Source of the DNA: Devosia sp.
Lineage (GTDB): Bacteria > Pseudomonadota > Alphaproteobacteria > Rhizobiales > Devosiaceae
DNA: 16,265 nucleotides
NCBI GenBank assembly: GCA_028290225.1
Contig: JAQGKH010000228.1
Span: 1 to 16,265, forward strand
Reading direction: 5' to 3'
Under the pieces are notes generated by a model, which saw nothing but the letters and a program-made list of their open reading frames with translations, ran no database searches and was not told the origin of the DNA. The position numbers were made by a program, and so were the translations under genes. Positions 6,949 through 12,885 of the stretch are shown piece after piece; position 1 is the first letter of the stretch, and each line of letters begins with the position of its first letter.

Positions 6949-7977
6949 ATGAACGGGTACAAGGCAGGGTCGGACAATGCGGATCGGTGCGCGCCAGTGA
7001 ATAGCGCCCATCGCCATTCCGGCGGCTCCCACCACGACCACGACCATGACCATGACCACGGCGCTGGCGGGCACAGTCACGCGCCAGCGGTAAGCGCCAG
7101 CAATGAGCGCGTGGTGCTGATCGGTTTTGCCCTGACGGCGGCATTCATGCTGGCCGAAGTGGCGGCGGGGCTGCTGTCTGGCTCGCTGGCCTTGATCGCC
7201 GACGCCGGGCACATGCTCACCGACGCGGCCGCATTGCTGCTGGCCTGGGCCGCGTTCCGCATGGGGCGCCGCAGTTCGGACGCCAAGCGCACCTTCGGCT
7301 CTATGCGGCTGGAAGTGGTGGCAGGCCTGGTCAATGCCCTGAGCCTTTTTGCCCTGGTGGCCTGGATCCTGTTTGAAGCCGTGCAGCGGCTGTTTGCGCC
7401 CCAGCCGGTGCTTGCAGGGCCGATGCTGGGCGTGGCCGTGCTGGGCCTGCTGGTCAACATCGCCGTTTTCGCCATCCTGCAGCGCGGGGACAAGGACCAT
7501 GTCAATATTCGCGGCGCTGCCGCCCATGTGCTGGGGGATCTGCTGGGCTCGGTGGCGGCGATCGTAGCGGCAATTGGCATCTGGCTGACCGGCTGGATGC
7601 CCATCGATCCGCTGCTGTCCGGCGTGGTTTGCCTGCTGATCCTGCGCAGTGCCTGGATCCTGTTGCGCGGCTCGCTGCATATCCTGATGGAAGGCGCGCC
7701 GGGCAATGTGGTGGTGGAAGAGATCGGGCCGCACCTGACGGGCGCCGTGCCGGGCCTGGCGGAGGTGCGGCATATCCATGTGTGGTCGATCACCTCCAAC
7801 CGGCCGATGGCAACGCTTGAGATTGCGCTGCAACCGGGCGCCGATCCCGCCGCCGTGACCCGGGCCACCAAGGCGGCGCTGCTCGAGGCTTACGGCATTG
7901 CCCATGCCACGGTGGAAGTGGATTGGGGCCATGGCGCAGCGCCCTGTGTTCTGCGCATGGAAGCCGAGGCGAGCTAG
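6949..7977 (+). CDS. Cation diffusion facilitator (CDF) Zn2+/H+ antiporter, CzcD/ZitB type
   Basis: A 342-residue inner-membrane metal exporter. The start at 6949 is chosen for GGAGG at 6935-6939 and because the upstream extension overlaps the operator and arsR. The N-terminus (about residues 20-45) has a His/Asp run (HHDHDHDHDHG) followed by GGHSHA, a cytoplasmic metal-loading arm. Six membrane helices follow, from VVLIGFALTAAFMLAEV. Helix II carries the transport-site pair in ADAGHMLTDA and helix V the second pair in AAAHVLGDLLGS, i.e. the HxxxD/HxxxD tetrad typical of zinc-preferring members. The C-terminal part (HIHVWSITSNRPMATLEIAL) is the ferredoxin-like cytoplasmic domain. The palindrome directly upstream and the adjacent SmtB-like gene support zinc-induced expression. 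Cadmium or cobalt could also be exported. Confidence 0.93.
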   Translation: MNGYKAGSDNADRCAPVNSAHRHSGGSHHDHDHDHDHGAGGHSHAPAVSASNERVVLIGFALTAAFMLAEVAAGLLSGSLALIADAGHMLTDAAALLLAWAAFRMGRRSSDAKRTFGSMRLEVVAGLVNALSLFALVAWILFEAVQRLFAPQPVLAGPMLGVAVLGLLVNIAVFAILQRGDKDHVNIRGAAAHVLGDLLGSVAAIVAAIGIWLTGWMPIDPLLSGVVCLLILRSAWILLRGSLHILMEGAPGNVVVEEIGPHLTGAVPGLAEVRHIHVWSITSNRPMATLEIALQPGADPAAVTRATKAALLEAYGIAHATVEVDWGHGAAPCVLRMEAEAS

Positions 7978-8069
7978 GCCCGATCAGGGGCGCGGCGCCG
8001 GCTCGGGGTCGAATTCCTCCCTCGGGAGCCCCCGGCTGCGTGGCTGTTGGCAAACGCGTGTGTGGGCGG

Positions 8070-8095
8070 GGAACCAATTGGGGTGACTCCCGATT
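8070..8095 (+). promoter_or_regulatory. Weak candidate EcfG/RpoE2-type promoter of the YciE gene
   Basis: GGAAC at 8070-8074 is followed after 19 bases by TT (8094-8095), fitting the loose RpoE2 consensus GGAAC-N18-19-TT but not the stricter CGTT (GATT is found). A GACTC/GAGTC inverted repeat (8085-8089, 8096-8100) brackets the -10 region. Position, 46 bases before the ATG, is suitable. Confidence 0.35.
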
Positions 8096-8140
8096 GAGTC
8101 CCCGAACGCCAACGCGGCGCAACAACCAAGGAAATCGACC

Positions 8141-8632
8141 ATGGCTCAGGAAAAGACTCTCGAAGATCTGTTTCTCGATACGCTCAAGGATATCTACTAC
8201 GCCGAAAAGCAGATCGTAAAAACCCTGCCGAAAATGGCCAAGGCTGCGCAGTCGCCTGAGCTGGCCGCCGGCTTCGAGCAGCATCGCGAGGAAAGCGAAG
8301 TTCATATCGAACGCCTGGAGCAGATTTTCGAGCAGATGGGCAAGCCCGCCCGCGGCAAGACCTGCGACGCCATTCTCGGGATCATCGAGGAAGGCAAGTC
8401 GATCATGGACGAGTTCAAGGGCACCCAGGCGCTCGATGCCGGCCTGATCGCGGCGGCGCAGGCCGTGGAGCATTATGAAATGGCCCGTTATGGCACGCTG
8501 CGCACCTGGGCCCAGCAACTGGGCATGAAGGATGCCGCCAAGCTGCTGGAAACCACGCTGGGCGAAGAAGAAGCCACCGACAAGAAGCTGACCGGCCTCG
8601 CCACCAGCGAAGCCAACGCCAAGGCCGCATAA
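8141..8632 (+). CDS. YciE/DUF892 ferritin-like stress protein
   Basis: A 163-residue four-helix ferritin-like protein of the YciE/YciF (DUF892) family, cytoplasmic. The family pattern is clear along its length: LFLDTLKDIYYAEKQIVKTLPKMAKAA, FEQHREESEVHIERLEQIFEQMG, CDAILGIIEEGKSIMDE, AAQAVEHYEMARYGTLRTWAQQLG and LLETTLGEEEATDKKLTGLA. Conserved Glu and His residues (in YYAEKQ, EQHREESEVH, VEHYEMARY and EEEATDKKL) sit where the ferritin-like diiron ligands are expected. Family members are induced by osmotic, salt or general stress in enterobacteria and rhizobia; the exact activity is unsettled. AAGGAA at 8128-8133 gives the start. Its neighbours downstream are other stress families, and a hairpin follows, so it is probably monocistronic. 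Confidence 0.92.
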   Translation: MAQEKTLEDLFLDTLKDIYYAEKQIVKTLPKMAKAAQSPELAAGFEQHREESEVHIERLEQIFEQMGKPARGKTCDAILGIIEEGKSIMDEFKGTQALDAGLIAAAQAVEHYEMARYGTLRTWAQQLGMKDAAKLLETTLGEEEATDKKLTGLATSEANAKAA

Positions 8633-8655
8633 GCGATTTTGGCGCCAGAAATCAG

Positions 8656-8690
8656 GCCGGCAGACCGTTCGATACGGGGCTGCCGGCTTG
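8656..8690 (+). terminator. Hairpin, probable terminator of the YciE gene
   Basis: GCCGGCAG (8656-8663) pairs with CTGCCGGC (8680-8687), with an inner CCG/CGG stem around TTCGATA. It is 24 bases after the stop codon. Only TT follows, so rho-independent action is plausible but the U-run is poor. Confidence 0.5.
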
Positions 8691-8731
8691 TGCATGTTGG
8701 AATAAGCCGCTGTAATTTCGACACATTTTCG

Positions 8732-8757
8732 GGAACTTCCGCCTGCCTGCGGGCATT
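8732..8757 (+). promoter_or_regulatory. Weak candidate EcfG/RpoE2-type promoter of the DUF883-like trio
   Basis: GGAAC at 8732-8736 is followed by 17 bases and CATT (8754-8757), one base off the CGTT -10 element, and fits GGAAC-N18-19-TT. A second GGAAC at 8782 has a CGTT only 10 bases later, too close to be a promoter. Confidence 0.35.
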
Positions 8758-8823
8758 GTGTGCTCACTTGACGTCGGCCACGGAACGGGCAGGCGACGTT
8801 CTCTAACCAAAGGAGTCGGAGCG

Positions 8824-9720
8824 ATGAGCCCCCAAGATCCCAGTCAATATCCAGCAGACCAGACATCGGGCACCGGTGGCGTGTCGGGGCTTGTTCCCGA
8901 CCAGGCCAAGCAGGACCTGAGCGCCGCGCAAGAACAGGCCAAGCATGACTTCGCCGCTGTCAAGGAAACCGCCAAGAGCGAGCTCGATGCCGTTGCCCAG
9001 CGCGCGGCCGAAGAGGTACGCAACCTCAAGGGCCAGGCTCAAGAGCAGCTTGGCGCGGTGACCGAAAAGGCCCGCTCCTTTGCCGGCCAGCAAAAAGATG
9101 CGGCAGCGGGGCAGCTGAGCGGCATTGCTTCGGCCGTCAACCGGGTGGCCGACGAGCTCGACAACAGCGACCAAAGCACGATTTCGGGCTATGTGCGCGA
9201 CCTGGCGGGCAGCCTCACCCGCGTGTCGGAAACCGTGCAGAACAAGGAAGTCGACGATCTGGTGGGCATGGCCCAGGATTTCGGCCGGCGCCAGCCCCTG
9301 GCCTTTCTCGGCGTCGCGGCACTGGCGGGCTTTGTGGCCAGCCGCTTCGTGCTGGCTTCGGCACAGCGCCGCAGCACCGGAACGGGCGGCGAGGGTTATT
9401 CGAGCACCGGTTATACCGGCAATTCCTCGAGCTATGCGAGCGGTGGCGGCTTTGCCACGGGCAGTTCCAGCGGCACGAGCGGCTATGGCTCCACGGGCGG
9501 CGGCAGCACCAGCGGTTATGGCTCGGGCGCGAGCACCGGATCGGGCAGCAGCTATGGTTCGGGTACGGGCACGAGCGGGAGCAGCTATGGCTCCACCCCG
9601 GGTACCGGTTCCAGCTATGGCTCGACCAGCGGCACTTCCGGTTCGGGCCTAGGCTCGGGCGGCAGCACGGGTTCGGGCTATGGCTCGACCACTCAGAACG
9701 GGGAGAAGGGTAATGTCTAA
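8824..9720 (+). CDS. DUF883-like membrane protein with LEA-type 11-mer repeats and a G/S/Y low-complexity tail
   Basis: A 298-residue protein in four parts. Residues 1-26 are polar. Residues 27-103 are seven contiguous 11-residue repeats (pattern x-A-[KQ]-x-[DE]-[LF]-x-A-V-x-E) that should form a long amphipathic helix like group 3 LEA proteins. Residues 104-157 resemble the regular helical region of YqjD/ElaB-type DUF883 proteins, followed by one membrane helix (PLAFLGVAALAGFVASRFVLA, about 157-178). Residues 184-298 are almost only Gly, Ser, Thr and Tyr. In E. coli, DUF883 proteins are inner-membrane proteins that bind ribosomes in stationary phase and end at the membrane helix, so the 115-residue tail is extra. 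The ATG at 8824 has AAAGGAG upstream; an in-frame GTG at 8758 is less likely. The end overlaps the next gene by 8 bases, implying translational coupling. Confidence 0.85.
   Translation: MSPQDPSQYPADQTSGTGGVSGLVPDQAKQDLSAAQEQAKHDFAAVKETAKSELDAVAQRAAEEVRNLKGQAQEQLGAVTEKARSFAGQQKDAAAGQLSGIASAVNRVADELDNSDQSTISGYVRDLAGSLTRVSETVQNKEVDDLVGMAQDFGRRQPLAFLGVAALAGFVASRFVLASAQRRSTGTGGEGYSSTGYTGNSSSYASGGGFATGSSSGTSGYGSTGGGSTSGYGSGASTGSGSSYGSGTGTSGSSYGSTPGTGSSYGSTSGTSGSGLGSGGSTGSGYGSTTQNGEKGNV
8902..9132 (+). repeat. Seven tandem 11-residue LEA-like repeats (coding)
   Basis: Written in register the units are QAKQDLSAAQE, QAKHDFAAVKE, TAKSELDAVAQ, RAAEEVRNLKG, QAQEQLGAVTE, KARSFAGQQKD and AAAGQLSGIAS. The period is exact over 77 residues with no insertion. 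The first three and the fifth are close to one another; the last two are degenerate. Confidence 0.8.
9373..9708 (+). repeat. Low-complexity [G/S]Y[G/S] tail repeats (coding)
   Basis: The tail is built of imperfect units such as GSSYGST, SGYGST and TGSGSSYGSG. Nine tyrosines are each flanked by Gly, Ser or Thr. Charged residues are nearly absent after the RR at 182-183 until the final NGEKGNV. DNA-level units AGCTATGG(C/T)TC recur at several points, consistent with growth by slippage or recombination. Confidence 0.75.
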
Positions 9721-10129
9721 CGTCAATGAAAGCCGGCCGCTGTCCGAGCTGATCGGCGGGTTGGCGAGCGATATTTCCAATCTGTTCCGCAAGGAAATCC
9801 AGCTCGCCAAGGCGGAAGCTTCCGAGAAGTTCTCCCAAACCATGGGCGGGATCGTGTTCCTGCTCGCCGGCGCCGTGCTGGCGCTGGGCGCCCTGGGCGT
9901 GTTCCTGTCGTTTCTCGTGACGCTGATCGCGTCGTTCTTTGAAGCGCAGGGCATGGACGAAACCCTGGCCACGGCCATCGGTTCGATCATCGTCACAGTG
10001 GTTGTGGGCATTATCGCCTTTGTGCTGGTGAACCGGGGCCTCAGCGCCCTCAAGGCCAGCAACCTTAAACTCGAGCGCACAGCCACTTCGCTCGGCCGTG
10101 ACGCGGATGTCGTGAAGGAGAGACTGTGA
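9713..10129 (+). CDS. Holin-like membrane protein, YqjE type (PF07332-like)
   Basis: A 138-residue integral membrane protein. The N-terminal PLSELIGGLASDISNLFRKEIQLAKAEASEKF is the amphipathic segment typical of the phage-holin-like YqjE/Holin-X family, in which a [KR]-x-E-[IL]-x-L-A-[KR]-x-E motif is conserved. Two membrane helices follow (GGIVFLLAGAVLALGALGVFLSFLVTLIASF and TAIGSIIVTVVVGIIAFVLV), then a short helix ending in KERL. Despite the family name there is no sign of a phage function. Members usually lie beside DUF883 and DUF3618 genes, exactly as here. The ATG at 9713 has GGGAG at 9701-9705 and starts inside the preceding gene. The stop overlaps the next ATG by one base (TGATG), so the three are translated as one unit. 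Confidence 0.88.
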   Translation: MSNVNESRPLSELIGGLASDISNLFRKEIQLAKAEASEKFSQTMGGIVFLLAGAVLALGALGVFLSFLVTLIASFFEAQGMDETLATAIGSIIVTVVVGIIAFVLVNRGLSALKASNLKLERTATSLGRDADVVKERL

Positions 10130-11322
10130 TGGCTTACGAAGACGAAAACAAAAGCGCGGCCGAACTCCAGCGCGAAATCGAGATGCAGCGCAACCAGGTG
10201 GAAAACCGCATCGACCAGATCGCCGATCGCTTGTCGCCCGGCCAGCTCGTTGATGAACTGATGTCCTATACCAAGGGCGGGGGCGGCGAGTTCCTCTCGT
10301 CGCTGCAGCGCAGCGTGACCTCCAACCCGCTGCCGGTGGCGCTGCTGGGCGTGAGCCTTGCCTGGCTCATGGCCAAGCCGGGCGGGTCATCCAAGTCGGG
10401 CTCCAGCGCGCGCTCCCAGGGCGACGATGCCTGGGACGACAGCATCAACGCCCAGCGCGGTTACAGCACGGTCAGCACCGGCTATGTCGATGACGATCTG
10501 TATGACGACGAGGATTATCCGGTCGCCACCATTTCGGGCAGCAGCATGCAGCGCCTGGGCAGCGTCAGCGACGATGCCGGCCGCAACTACAGCGAGTTCA
10601 CCGACGATTCGGGCAAGAAGTTCCGCGCCCTGACCGACAAGACCGGTCAGCGCGCCGGGCACTTCATGGACGAGGCCGGCAATCGCTTCCGCGGCTTCAC
10701 CGATGCCAGCGGCCAGCAGGTGCAGCATTTCCGCGACGAAGCGGGCAATCTGCTCGACACGGCCACCGGCTGGGCGTCCCATACCTGGCGCCAGGCCCGC
10801 GCCAAGCTGCACGATGCCCGCGATGCCCTCACCTCGGGCGCCTCGTCGGCTTCGAGCCATGCCGGCCATGCCGGTCAGGCGCTGCGGCAGCAGGCGGGCT
10901 ATGCCACATCGGCCATCCGTGGCGGTGCGGGCTCGCTCAACCACACGTTGGTGAACCAGTTCCGCGACCAGCCCCTGGTGGCCGGCGCCCTGGCCTTTGC
11001 CGCGGGTGCGGCGCTGGCAGCGGCCCTGCCCCATACCGAGCAGGAAGACGCCTTGCTGGGCGAAACCGCCGATCAGCTCAAGGCCAAGGCGGGCGAGCAG
11101 GCCAGCCAGGTTTACGAGCAGGGCCGCGAAAAGGCGACCGAGCTCTATGAAACCGCCGCGGGCAAGGCTGGGGAAATCTACCAGCAGGCCAAGGACGGGG
11201 TTTCCAGCGCCACCGAAGCCCTTGGCAGCACCTCGGGCAGCAGCGGTTCTGGCGGCAGCGGCTCCACTACCGGCAGCTCGAGTGGCCTGGGCGGCAGTTC
11301 AACAGGCGGCACGGCATTCTAA
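10129..11322 (+). CDS. DUF3618-domain membrane protein with two kinds of 11-residue repeats
   Basis: A 397-residue protein. The N-terminus (about 8-60, SAAELQREIEMQRNQVENRIDQIADRLSPGQLVDELM) is a DUF3618 domain and is followed by a membrane segment NPLPVALLGVSLAWLMA (66-82). A hydrophilic, acidic stretch contains DDDLYDDEDY. Residues 144-209 are six tandem 11-residue D-x-x-G units. A long Ala/His/Arg-rich region follows, then a second membrane segment (282-301) with the common PHTEQEDALLGETADQLK. Residues 314-368 are LEA-like 11-mers, and the end is a Gly/Ser tail. The ATG at 10129 is chosen over the GTG at 10126 for AAGGAG at 10115-10120. The function of DUF3618 is unknown; linkage to YqjD/YqjE-type genes suggests envelope stress or membrane organisation. 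It is the last gene before a strong terminator. Confidence 0.85.
   Translation: MAYEDENKSAAELQREIEMQRNQVENRIDQIADRLSPGQLVDELMSYTKGGGGEFLSSLQRSVTSNPLPVALLGVSLAWLMAKPGGSSKSGSSARSQGDDAWDDSINAQRGYSTVSTGYVDDDLYDDEDYPVATISGSSMQRLGSVSDDAGRNYSEFTDDSGKKFRALTDKTGQRAGHFMDEAGNRFRGFTDASGQQVQHFRDEAGNLLDTATGWASHTWRQARAKLHDARDALTSGASSASSHAGHAGQALRQQAGYATSAIRGGAGSLNHTLVNQFRDQPLVAGALAFAAGAALAAALPHTEQEDALLGETADQLKAKAGEQASQVYEQGREKATELYETAAGKAGEIYQQAKDGVSSATEALGSTSGSSGSGGSGSTTGSSSGLGGSSTGGTAF
10558..10755 (+). repeat. Six tandem 11-residue D-x-x-G repeats (coding)
   Basis: Units GSVSDDAGRNY, SEFTDDSGKKF, RALTDKTGQRA, GHFMDEAGNRF, RGFTDASGQQV and QHFRDEAGNLL give the pattern x-x-[FLV]-[TSMR]-D-x-[AST]-G-x-x-[FYLVA]. 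Asp and Gly are invariant in all six. The turn-forming DxxG every 11 residues predicts short beta hairpins, reminiscent of YD/RHS repeats but half their length. Confidence 0.8.
11068..11232 (+). repeat. LEA-like 11-residue repeats near the C-terminus (coding)
   Basis: In register: ADQLKAKAGEQ, ASQVYEQGREK, ATELYETAAGK, AGEIYQQAKDG and a degenerate VSSATEALGST. The pattern A-x-x-[LVI]-Y-[EQ]-x-[AG]-x-x-K is helical and amphipathic, distinct from the D-x-x-G units earlier in the same protein. Confidence 0.7.
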
Positions 11323-11336
11323 ACACAACGCCTACC

Positions 11337-11368
11337 GGGAAAGGCGGCTGAACCCGCCTTTCCCTTTT
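11337..11368 (+). terminator. Strong intrinsic terminator after the DUF3618 gene
   Basis: A perfect 11-bp stem, GGGAAAGGCGG (11337-11347) with CCGCCTTTCCC (11354-11364), a 6-base loop CTGAAC and a TTTT tail. It starts 14 bases after the DUF3618 stop and ends only 12 bases before the yihY-like start codon. Confidence 0.9.
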
Positions 11369-11380
11369 CGGGGGAAGTCA

Positions 11381-12487
11381 ATGCAAGATACGTCATCGCT
11401 TTACGCCGGTCAGCGGGGTCGGGGGCGAGACGCTGATGCGCCGACCGAAATTCCGGCAGCCGGGTGGAAAGACATTCTCTACCGGCTGTTTCGCTCCATA
11501 AACAATGACCGCATCCTCCTTACCTCCGCCGGCGTGACCTTTTACCTGCTGCTGGCGCTTGTGCCGACGCTGACCTCGGTGGTGGCCATTTACGGTCTCT
11601 TCAACAATCGCGTCGATGTCGCCAATCAGGTTGACCTGCTGGTCGGGCTGGTGCCGCCGGGAGGCCTAGAGATCATCCGCGAACAATTGATGCGGCTGAC
11701 CTCGGAAAGCGAGCGCACGCTCAGCGTCACCCTGTTTATCTCCATTGCCATCGCCCTGTGGAGCGCCAGCGCCGGGGTCAAGGCCATGTTTGAAGCCATG
11801 AACATCGCCTATCACGAGCAGGAGCGCCGCTCGTTCTTCAAGCTCAACGGGGTGGCGCTGCTGTTCACGCTGGGGGGAGCGGTGGCTGCCATGATGGTGG
11901 TGGCTACCGTGGTGATCCTGCCCGCGATCATCGCCTTGCTGCCCAGCACGGGTGGCTTTGAATGGGTAGTGCGCGTGGCGTCCTACGTGGTCATGCTGCT
12001 CGTGGTGTCGGTGAGCATTGCGGGCCTTTATCGGTGGGGACCCAGCCGGGAGGAGGCCAAGTGGCGCTGGATCACGCCCGGCGCCGCCTTTGCCGTGCTG
12101 CTGCTGGGCGCCGCTTCCATCGCCTTTTCCTGGTATGTGACCAATTTCAGCGACTACAATGCCAGCTATGGCTCGCTGGGCGCCCTGATCGCCTTGCTGA
12201 CCTGGCTGTGGATCTCGGTCACGCTGGTGATCCTGGGAGCCGAACTCAACTCGGAAGTGGAACACCAGACCGCCCGCGATTCCACCACCGGCCCGGAAAT
12301 GCCCCTGGGGCAGCGCGGAGCCCACATGGCCGACCATGTCGGGCGGGTATGGCCATGGGATCGCAAGAAGCTCGAAAAAGTCCCCGAGCCCCAGCGCGAG
12401 CGTCGTCCGCTGGACTGGCACGCCCTGGCGCTGTCAGCGCCCGCGGCATGGCTTATGGGGCTGGCGCGCAAACGGGGCAGAAGCTGA
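11381..12487 (+). CDS. YihY/BrkB-family membrane protein
   Basis: A 368-residue polytopic inner-membrane protein of the YihY (BrkB, formerly tRNA-processing RNase BN) family. The N-terminal cytoplasmic WKDILYRLFRSINNDRILLTSAGVTFYLLLALVPTLTSVVAIYGLF is the family hallmark (A/S-G-x-[TA]-[FY]-Y-x-[LF]-[LF]-A-[LV]-x-P). Helices near ERTLSVTLFISIAIALWSASAG, VALLFTLGGAVAAMMVVATVVILP and VASYVVMLLVVSVSIAGLYRWGP follow, then ASYGSLGALIALLTWLWISVTLVILGAELNSEVEHQ, also strongly conserved. The soluble tail (about 300-368) is basic. The molecular role is not established. The start has GGGGAAG just upstream, immediately after the terminator hairpin, so a transcript would have to pass that hairpin unless a promoter lies within it. 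Neighbours are stress genes. Confidence 0.92.
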   Translation: MQDTSSLYAGQRGRGRDADAPTEIPAAGWKDILYRLFRSINNDRILLTSAGVTFYLLLALVPTLTSVVAIYGLFNNRVDVANQVDLLVGLVPPGGLEIIREQLMRLTSESERTLSVTLFISIAIALWSASAGVKAMFEAMNIAYHEQERRSFFKLNGVALLFTLGGAVAAMMVVATVVILPAIIALLPSTGGFEWVVRVASYVVMLLVVSVSIAGLYRWGPSREEAKWRWITPGAAFAVLLLGAASIAFSWYVTNFSDYNASYGSLGALIALLTWLWISVTLVILGAELNSEVEHQTARDSTTGPEMPLGQRGAHMADHVGRVWPWDRKKLEKVPEPQRERRPLDWHALALSAPAAWLMGLARKRGRS

Positions 12488-12488
12488 C

Positions 12489-12500
12489 TGGATGCATCCA
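12489..12500. promoter_or_regulatory. 12-bp perfect palindrome upstream of the DUF6894 gene
   Basis: TGGATGCATCCA reads the same on both strands and begins one base after the yihY-like stop codon, 62 bases before the next gene. With no loop it is not a terminator; it could be a binding site, but no regulator can be named, and a palindrome of this length may arise by chance. Confidence 0.25.
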
Positions 12501-12562
12501 TGCCCCCGATGAACACCAAAGGTGATGTCGCCTATCCTTGCTCAAGAACATGGTAACAAGGG

Positions 12563-12799
12563 ATGACGCGTTTCTTTTTCGATATTCGCGACAGCGACGG
12601 GTTGTTCCGCGACGATACCGGACTTGAACTCGAAAGCATGGACGTCGCTGTCAGCATGGCGCGCCGAACCCTTTCAGACATGGTGCGCGACGCGTTTCGC
12701 GATCCCCAGACCACCGAACTGGCGGTCAGGATCCGCGATGGCAGCCAGGGACCGGTGGTGCTCACCGTCACGCTGGAAACGCTCGACGAAGCGGACTGA
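12563..12799 (+). CDS. DUF6894-like small protein
   Basis: A 78-residue soluble protein that begins MTRFFFDIRDSDGLFRDDTGLELESMDVAVSMA and has a strand-rich end (ELAVRIRDGSQGPVVLTVTLET). The [YF]FFD[IL]xDGxxxxDxxGxEL opening and the A-x-x-x-A-R-x-x-L helix are the pattern of the small DUF6894 proteins that occur in many copies in rhizobia and methylobacteria; the assignment is by memory of that pattern. Function is unknown. Start choice rests on the conserved opening, because the only purine-rich stretch (AAGGG, 12558-12562) abuts the ATG directly and is too close for a normal ribosome site. It lies between yihY-like and treZ genes on the same strand. Confidence 0.75.
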   Translation: MTRFFFDIRDSDGLFRDDTGLELESMDVAVSMARRTLSDMVRDAFRDPQTTELAVRIRDGSQGPVVLTVTLETLDEAD

Positions 12800-12885
12800 A
12801 AGTTCCGCCCTTTGCCACTCAATCTATGTGGATGAGCTGCGCCTATTCGGCGCCCGCCAACGTTGCTGGGAAAAGAGGAAAGTAG

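Noticed and set aside
7978..8069. Possible terminator after the CDF gene
   Set aside because: Several short GC-rich self-complementary bits exist, but no stem is clearly better than background and there is no T-run.
8782..8800. GGAAC followed by CGTT upstream of the DUF883-like gene
   Set aside because: The spacing is 10 bases, not 16-17, so it cannot be a promoter of this class.
9373..9708. CRISPR-like or satellite DNA array
   Set aside because: The repeats are irregular, in frame and encode a Gly/Ser/Tyr tail; there are no uniform spacers.
9713..10129. Phage remnant suggested by the holin-like family name
   Set aside because: The YqjE-like family is chromosomal and typically sits with DUF883/DUF3618 genes; no other phage gene is present.
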